DNA from: JBGPLJ01 sp035644395
Lineage (GTDB): Bacteria; Pseudomonadota; Gammaproteobacteria; Steroidobacterales; Steroidobacteraceae
Direction of reading: 5' to 3'
Assembly (NCBI GenBank): GCA_035644395.1
Contig: DASQOR010000060.1
Span: forward strand, 8,168-72,167
DNA length: 64,000 bases
Below, one piece after another: positions 61,158 through 64,000 of this stretch (the first letter of the stretch is position 1; each line of letters opens with the position of its first letter). The notes under the pieces were generated by a model. The model was not told the DNA's origin. It saw only the letters and a list, made by a program, of their open reading frames with translations, and did not search any database. The position numbers and the translations under genes are program-made.

Positions 61158-62002
61158 AGCCCGTCAGGAAGCGCGAGGTCGTGCGCTACTTGATGGGCCG
61201 ATACGAGGTGGGCGTGACCCGAGCGTGCCGGGAGCTGCGGATCTCGCGCAGCTCCTATGGATACTGCAGTCATCGTGATCCGCAAGAGTCGCTGCGACGG
61301 CGCATTGTGGAGCTGGCGCAGGCTCGGGTGCGCTACGGCTACCGCCGCGTATTCATGCTGCTCAGGCGTGAAGGCTGGCCGATCGGGCACAAGCGGGTGT
61401 ATCGGATCTACACGGAAGAAGGCCTGGCTTTGCGGCGCAAGCGACCCTGGCGTCATGTCTCAGCGGTGCATCGCCTCGAGCGCAGCCCCGCCCAGGCGCG
61501 CGATGAGGTATGGAGCATGGATTTCGTGAGCGATCAGTTGGCCGATGGTCGACGCTTTCGCACCCTCACGGTGATCGACATCTTTACCCGCGAGTGTCTG
61601 GACATTGCGGTCGGACAGACCTTGCGGGCAACAGATGTCGTGGCGACGCTCGAGCAGTTGCGATTCTCTCGCGGCGTGCCGAAGCGCATTCATTGCGACA
61701 ACGGCTCGGAGTTCGTGAGCGGGCAGATGGATTTGTGGGCCTATGCGAACGGCGTGAAGATCGACTTCAGCCGCCGCGGCAAACCGACCGACAACGCGAT
61801 CATCGAGTCATTCAACGGACGGTTCCGCGAGGAGTGTCTGAATGCGCACTGGTTTCAATCGAAGGAGGATGCAAAAGAGAAAATCGATGCATGGCGATGG
61901 GATTACAATGAGAACCGGCCTCACCGTTCTCTCAAGGGCCTCACGCCCCGGGAATTCGCGAGGCTATCGATCACCAACCAGACCGCGGACTCACAAAGCT
62001 AG
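61151..62002 (+). CDS. IS3-family transposase OrfB (DDE catalytic part)
   Basis: The 283-residue reading has the DDE triad: Asp in WSMDFVSDQL, Asp in RIHCDNGSEFVSG and Glu in NAIIESFNGRFREECLN. The remaining HRSLKGLTPREFA tail is typical of the IS407-like group. It is made mainly as an OrfAB fusion. The frame appears intact. Confidence 0.93.
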   Translation: MVKPVRKREVVRYLMGRYEVGVTRACRELRISRSSYGYCSHRDPQESLRRRIVELAQARVRYGYRRVFMLLRREGWPIGHKRVYRIYTEEGLALRRKRPWRHVSAVHRLERSPAQARDEVWSMDFVSDQLADGRRFRTLTVIDIFTRECLDIAVGQTLRATDVVATLEQLRFSRGVPKRIHCDNGSEFVSGQMDLWAYANGVKIDFSRRGKPTDNAIIESFNGRFREECLNAHWFQSKEDAKEKIDAWRWDYNENRPHRSLKGLTPREFARLSITNQTADSQS

Positions 62003-62037
62003 CGGTACAGAAATCGGGGACCGGTCAAATTCGGTCA

Positions 62038-62286
62038 CTACGCCGATCCGAGTTGTCCGGAAATCCCGGGGCAGGCCAGGGCGGTACCTTCTCGGGCGCC
62101 CCATTCTCCGCCGCCACGTCGATTACAAAGGCCGATTCAGTGGCAGTTGCGTACTCTGAAACGGTGGCCGCTCGCGACTCAACGGCCCAATGGGCCATTA
62201 GACCCCCTCCCAGCTGTCGTGCCTGCACGTCACATCGGCACTACCTCGTTACAACCGACGTTGTCATCGTCGCTGCCCTCAGGCCA
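62038..62286. other. Non-coding junk between insertion sequence and toxin remnant
   Basis: No convincing gene is seen. Short open frames exist on both strands, but none shows a ribosome site, signal or recognised motif. The stretch is of mixed composition and likely debris of old insertion events. Confidence 0.5.
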
Positions 62287-62658
62287 TCAATGCGCGGGAG
62301 TTGAGACCAAATAAAACGGAGGGCAGACGCGCCTGAGTTCCAACTCCTGGGTTTCATTCAGGAACAGGATATCGAGGTGTTCACGCCCGCCGAAAATGGC
62401 CGCAAATATCGCACCGATCTCCCGCACCAGAGTCTGGTCTGGACCATGTCTGGTTTTGAGGCAAAGCGCCACGCCTGACTGATCGCCCACGCTGATCTGC
62501 GCCAAGTATGCGCGTTGAACGTCGCTGCGTTCTTTGAAGGATTCCACCAGCCGACTCTTTATGAGACGTTCTGGTTTGCCGTCTTGTTCACACACAAATC
62601 GCACGCTTGAGACGTGAATTGTGACCGGCTCCCTCGGCAATGAACCGGAAGACGTCAT
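62287..62658 (-). CDS. SseB C-terminal-domain-like protein (candidate immunity protein)
   Basis: The 123-residue protein resembles the C-terminal domain of SseB (enhanced serine sensitivity) proteins. Its strings RAYLAQISVGDQSGVALCL and AAIFGGREHLDILFLNETQE lead to a final CPPFYLV. Such domains also occur as immunity proteins in polymorphic-toxin loci. It starts on the ATGA of the upstream gene. It may be a standing remnant of an immunity operon. Confidence 0.65.
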   Translation of the reverse strand: MTSSGSLPREPVTIHVSSVRFVCEQDGKPERLIKSRLVESFKERSDVQRAYLAQISVGDQSGVALCLKTRHGPDQTLVREIGAIFAAIFGGREHLDILFLNETQELELRRVCPPFYLVSTPAH

Positions 62659-63041
62659 GTCCGAGATCGCCTTTCGTGATCCAACGCCTGATCACGCGTT
62701 CGAAAGAGCGCGCCCCAAGCGACGAGCTCAACCTGCTGGCGCGTGAATACCTGCGATACCAATACTGCGTCGTCCAAGGCACGAGTCACGTATACGAAGG
62801 CGGGCCACTGCGAAATGGGAAACAGTGTCTGTCCTAGAACGCGCGTAGAAATGATCAACTGCCCAATTTCAGTTGCTCCCAGACCAAACCGTTGACCATC
62901 GAGAACCGGCTCAATAGCAATCAACATATAGTCATCGCGAACCTCGTCTCGCAGCCGCGAAATCGTCCAACACGCCCGCGCACCGGCAAGCGGCCGATAC
63001 TCACCGGCGGTCGACATGAAGAATTCGGGAGATCGATCCAT
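62655..63041 (-). CDS. Small immunity-like protein next to a toxin remnant
   Basis: The 128-residue protein holds a domain with the string IEPVLDGQRFGLGATEIGQL and TLFPISQWPAFVYVTRAL, seen in small proteins encoded near polymorphic toxins. The ATG at 63041 lies one base after the toxin-like stop (TAA at 63043-63045), so translation is coupled. A later ATG at 63017 is also possible. Role: probably protects against the neighbouring toxin domain. Confidence 0.6.
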   Translation of the reverse strand: MDRSPEFFMSTAGEYRPLAGARACWTISRLRDEVRDDYMLIAIEPVLDGQRFGLGATEIGQLIISTRVLGQTLFPISQWPAFVYVTRALDDAVLVSQVFTRQQVELVAWGALFRTRDQALDHERRSRT

Positions 63042-63042
63042 C

Positions 63043-63513
63043 TTAGAACGGCGGATTCACACCAGACACACAGACAACGCAAATTTGCCTAGCGGGGTTC
63101 GGCACCAGGACTGACGGGAGTCCGCCACCAATTCCCCCAGGACCCGGCGTAGCGGGCGTAAAGATTACTCCAGATGAGTCGGTGAGTGTGCCTTCGAGTA
63201 CGAACTGCCCGGAGTTCCCGGGAAACAATCCCGCCGCATCACGATAGTTGGCTACTTTTGACGGATCGAGCGTGCTAAACCATTGCGGCGTCTCGCTCAA
63301 TCCTTGGGCATCTTTTCCGAAAACGCGATACAGCGTCGTGCCTTCGGTCGTCGCACCGCCATCGAGACTGGCGACAACTTCGGTCTCCGCGCCTGCGCCA
63401 AGTGAGGCAAGACCGATAATCCACGGGGCCAATTCGCGCCCCTGTTCTGCGTCGGGCGAATGTGAACCTGTGACGCGCCAGCGCATTTGCGCGATTGGGC
63501 GATGTAGAACTAC
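63043..63513 (-). pseudogene. C-terminal fragment of a polymorphic toxin, 5' part lost
   Basis: The open frame has no start of its own that fits a whole gene. The ATG at 63486 is internal, and the frame is open back to the transposase stop at 63514. The product ends with a compact domain (TLYRVFGKDAQGL, then ANYRDAAGLFPGNSGQFV, ending SGVNPPF) similar to C-terminal toxin modules of large secreted proteins. The delivery part (PAAR, Rhs or hemagglutinin) is missing. The likely break is at 63487-63513, beside the transposase end. Confidence 0.65.
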
Positions 63514-63999
63514 CTAGCACCATCCGCCGAGTTCCTGTCGCAGATAACCCCTATGTTCAAGCGTTCGCTCGATCGCGAGACGCTCGGCCAGGTCCGCGGG
63601 CTGGCCGTGATGGGAGAGTGTACGCGCGATGCGGAGCGCGCGGTCATGGACCTCCTCGCGGAACGCGCGGCGGTTGATCGTGAGGCGCGGCCGGGCGTTC
63701 CACCGTTCGGTCGCGGTCTGCCAGTGAAGTGAACGTCGACGCCACAGATCGTTGACGCCGACGAGCATCTCGTCAAGACACGGTGCGATGAGAGCGCGAG
63801 ACGGCGTGCCAAGCGCATGGATCCACGCGCGATGCTCGCGGTTCTGCCGCTCGAGCTGGCCGTAGAACCCGGGATACCGCGGAGGCCCATGGAGCGTGAG
63901 GACTTCGTAGTCATCGAGGAGCACCCGCACGAGCGGGGCCGCATGCGCGCTCGCCCGATCGAGGCGCAGGATGAGCGGGGCACCGTGGTGCTCGAAGTC
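63514..63999 (-). CDS. DDE integrase-type transposase, 5' end off window
   Basis: The visible C-terminal 161 residues have the integrase-core features LRLDRASAH (Asp) and PRYPGFYGQLERQNREHR (Glu), with a helical tail. It is cut by the right edge of the window, so its N-terminus and the element's other end are not seen. It probably broke into the toxin gene whose C-terminus follows. Confidence 0.8.
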   Translation of the reverse strand, partial: DFEHHGAPLILRLDRASAHAAPLVRVLLDDYEVLTLHGPPRYPGFYGQLERQNREHRAWIHALGTPSRALIAPCLDEMLVGVNDLWRRRSLHWQTATERWNARPRLTINRRAFREEVHDRALRIARTLSHHGQPADLAERLAIERTLEHRGYLRQELGGWC

Positions 64000-64000
64000 G

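Larger units (their letters stand above)
60801..62037 (+). mobile_element. IS3-family insertion sequence (IS407-like)
   Basis: The element is about 1237 bases. It has imperfect inverted ends, starting TCCTCAAATTTGACGGG at 60801 on the left and reverse-complementing to TGACCGAATTTGACCGG at 62037 on the right. The ends match at about 26 of 39 aligned positions. It holds two transposase frames. No short target duplication is visible, so the ends may be somewhat decayed or misplaced. Confidence 0.85.

Noticed and set aside
62053..62304. Small plus-strand gene after the IS element
   Set aside because: No ribosome site, no recognised motif, composition unlike neighbours.

Overview
The window is a high-GC, densely coded bacterial chromosome segment with no RNA genes and no CRISPR array. 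The gene content suggests an aerobic gammaproteobacterium from an environmental lineage. It includes a PhaR-type polyhydroxyalkanoate regulator, a full glycogen pathway, RND efflux, several beta-barrel outer-membrane proteins, a PQQ alcohol dehydrogenase and c-type cytochrome modules. The order or genus cannot be fixed from sequence reading alone.

Layout. 1-5.9 kb: a vanadium-haloperoxidase-type protein cut by the window edge, then secreted proteins of which three in a row carry CxxCH haem motifs (a beta-propeller/Ig lipoprotein, a small lipoprotein, and a porin with an N-terminal haem motif). 5.9-14.8 kb: APC permease, alpha/beta hydrolase, GH2-malectin glycosidase with a SPOR protein, DUF2779 nuclease-like protein, DUF481 porin. 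14.8-17.3 kb: an ECF sigma factor with its membrane partner, and a divergent operon of small envelope proteins; the two sides share a symmetric promoter pair. 17.4-26.4 kb: aquaporin Z, a 1367-residue membrane sensor of unknown role, a beta-oxidation pair, OsmC, and a 42-residue lysine-rich protein. 26.4-30.6 kb: an RND pump and its adaptor.

30.7-51.6 kb is the most distinctive part and reads as a reserve-polymer locus. It has PhaR; an S51/GATase-like protein, two esterases and an ATP-grasp ligase in coupled pairs; NfeD and flotillin; two further paralogous ATP-grasp ligases flanking glycogen synthase; and malQ, GH57, glgC, glgB and glgP. Long near-perfect inverted repeats of two sequence families sit between these genes.

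51.7-60.8 kb: PadR regulator with a clear promoter/operator, a membrane sensor-like protein, DUF192, OmpA, a quinohaemoprotein alcohol dehydrogenase and DUF2891. 60.8-64 kb: an IS3-family element with a programmed frameshift site, remnants of a polymorphic-toxin/immunity module, and a second transposase cut by the right edge.
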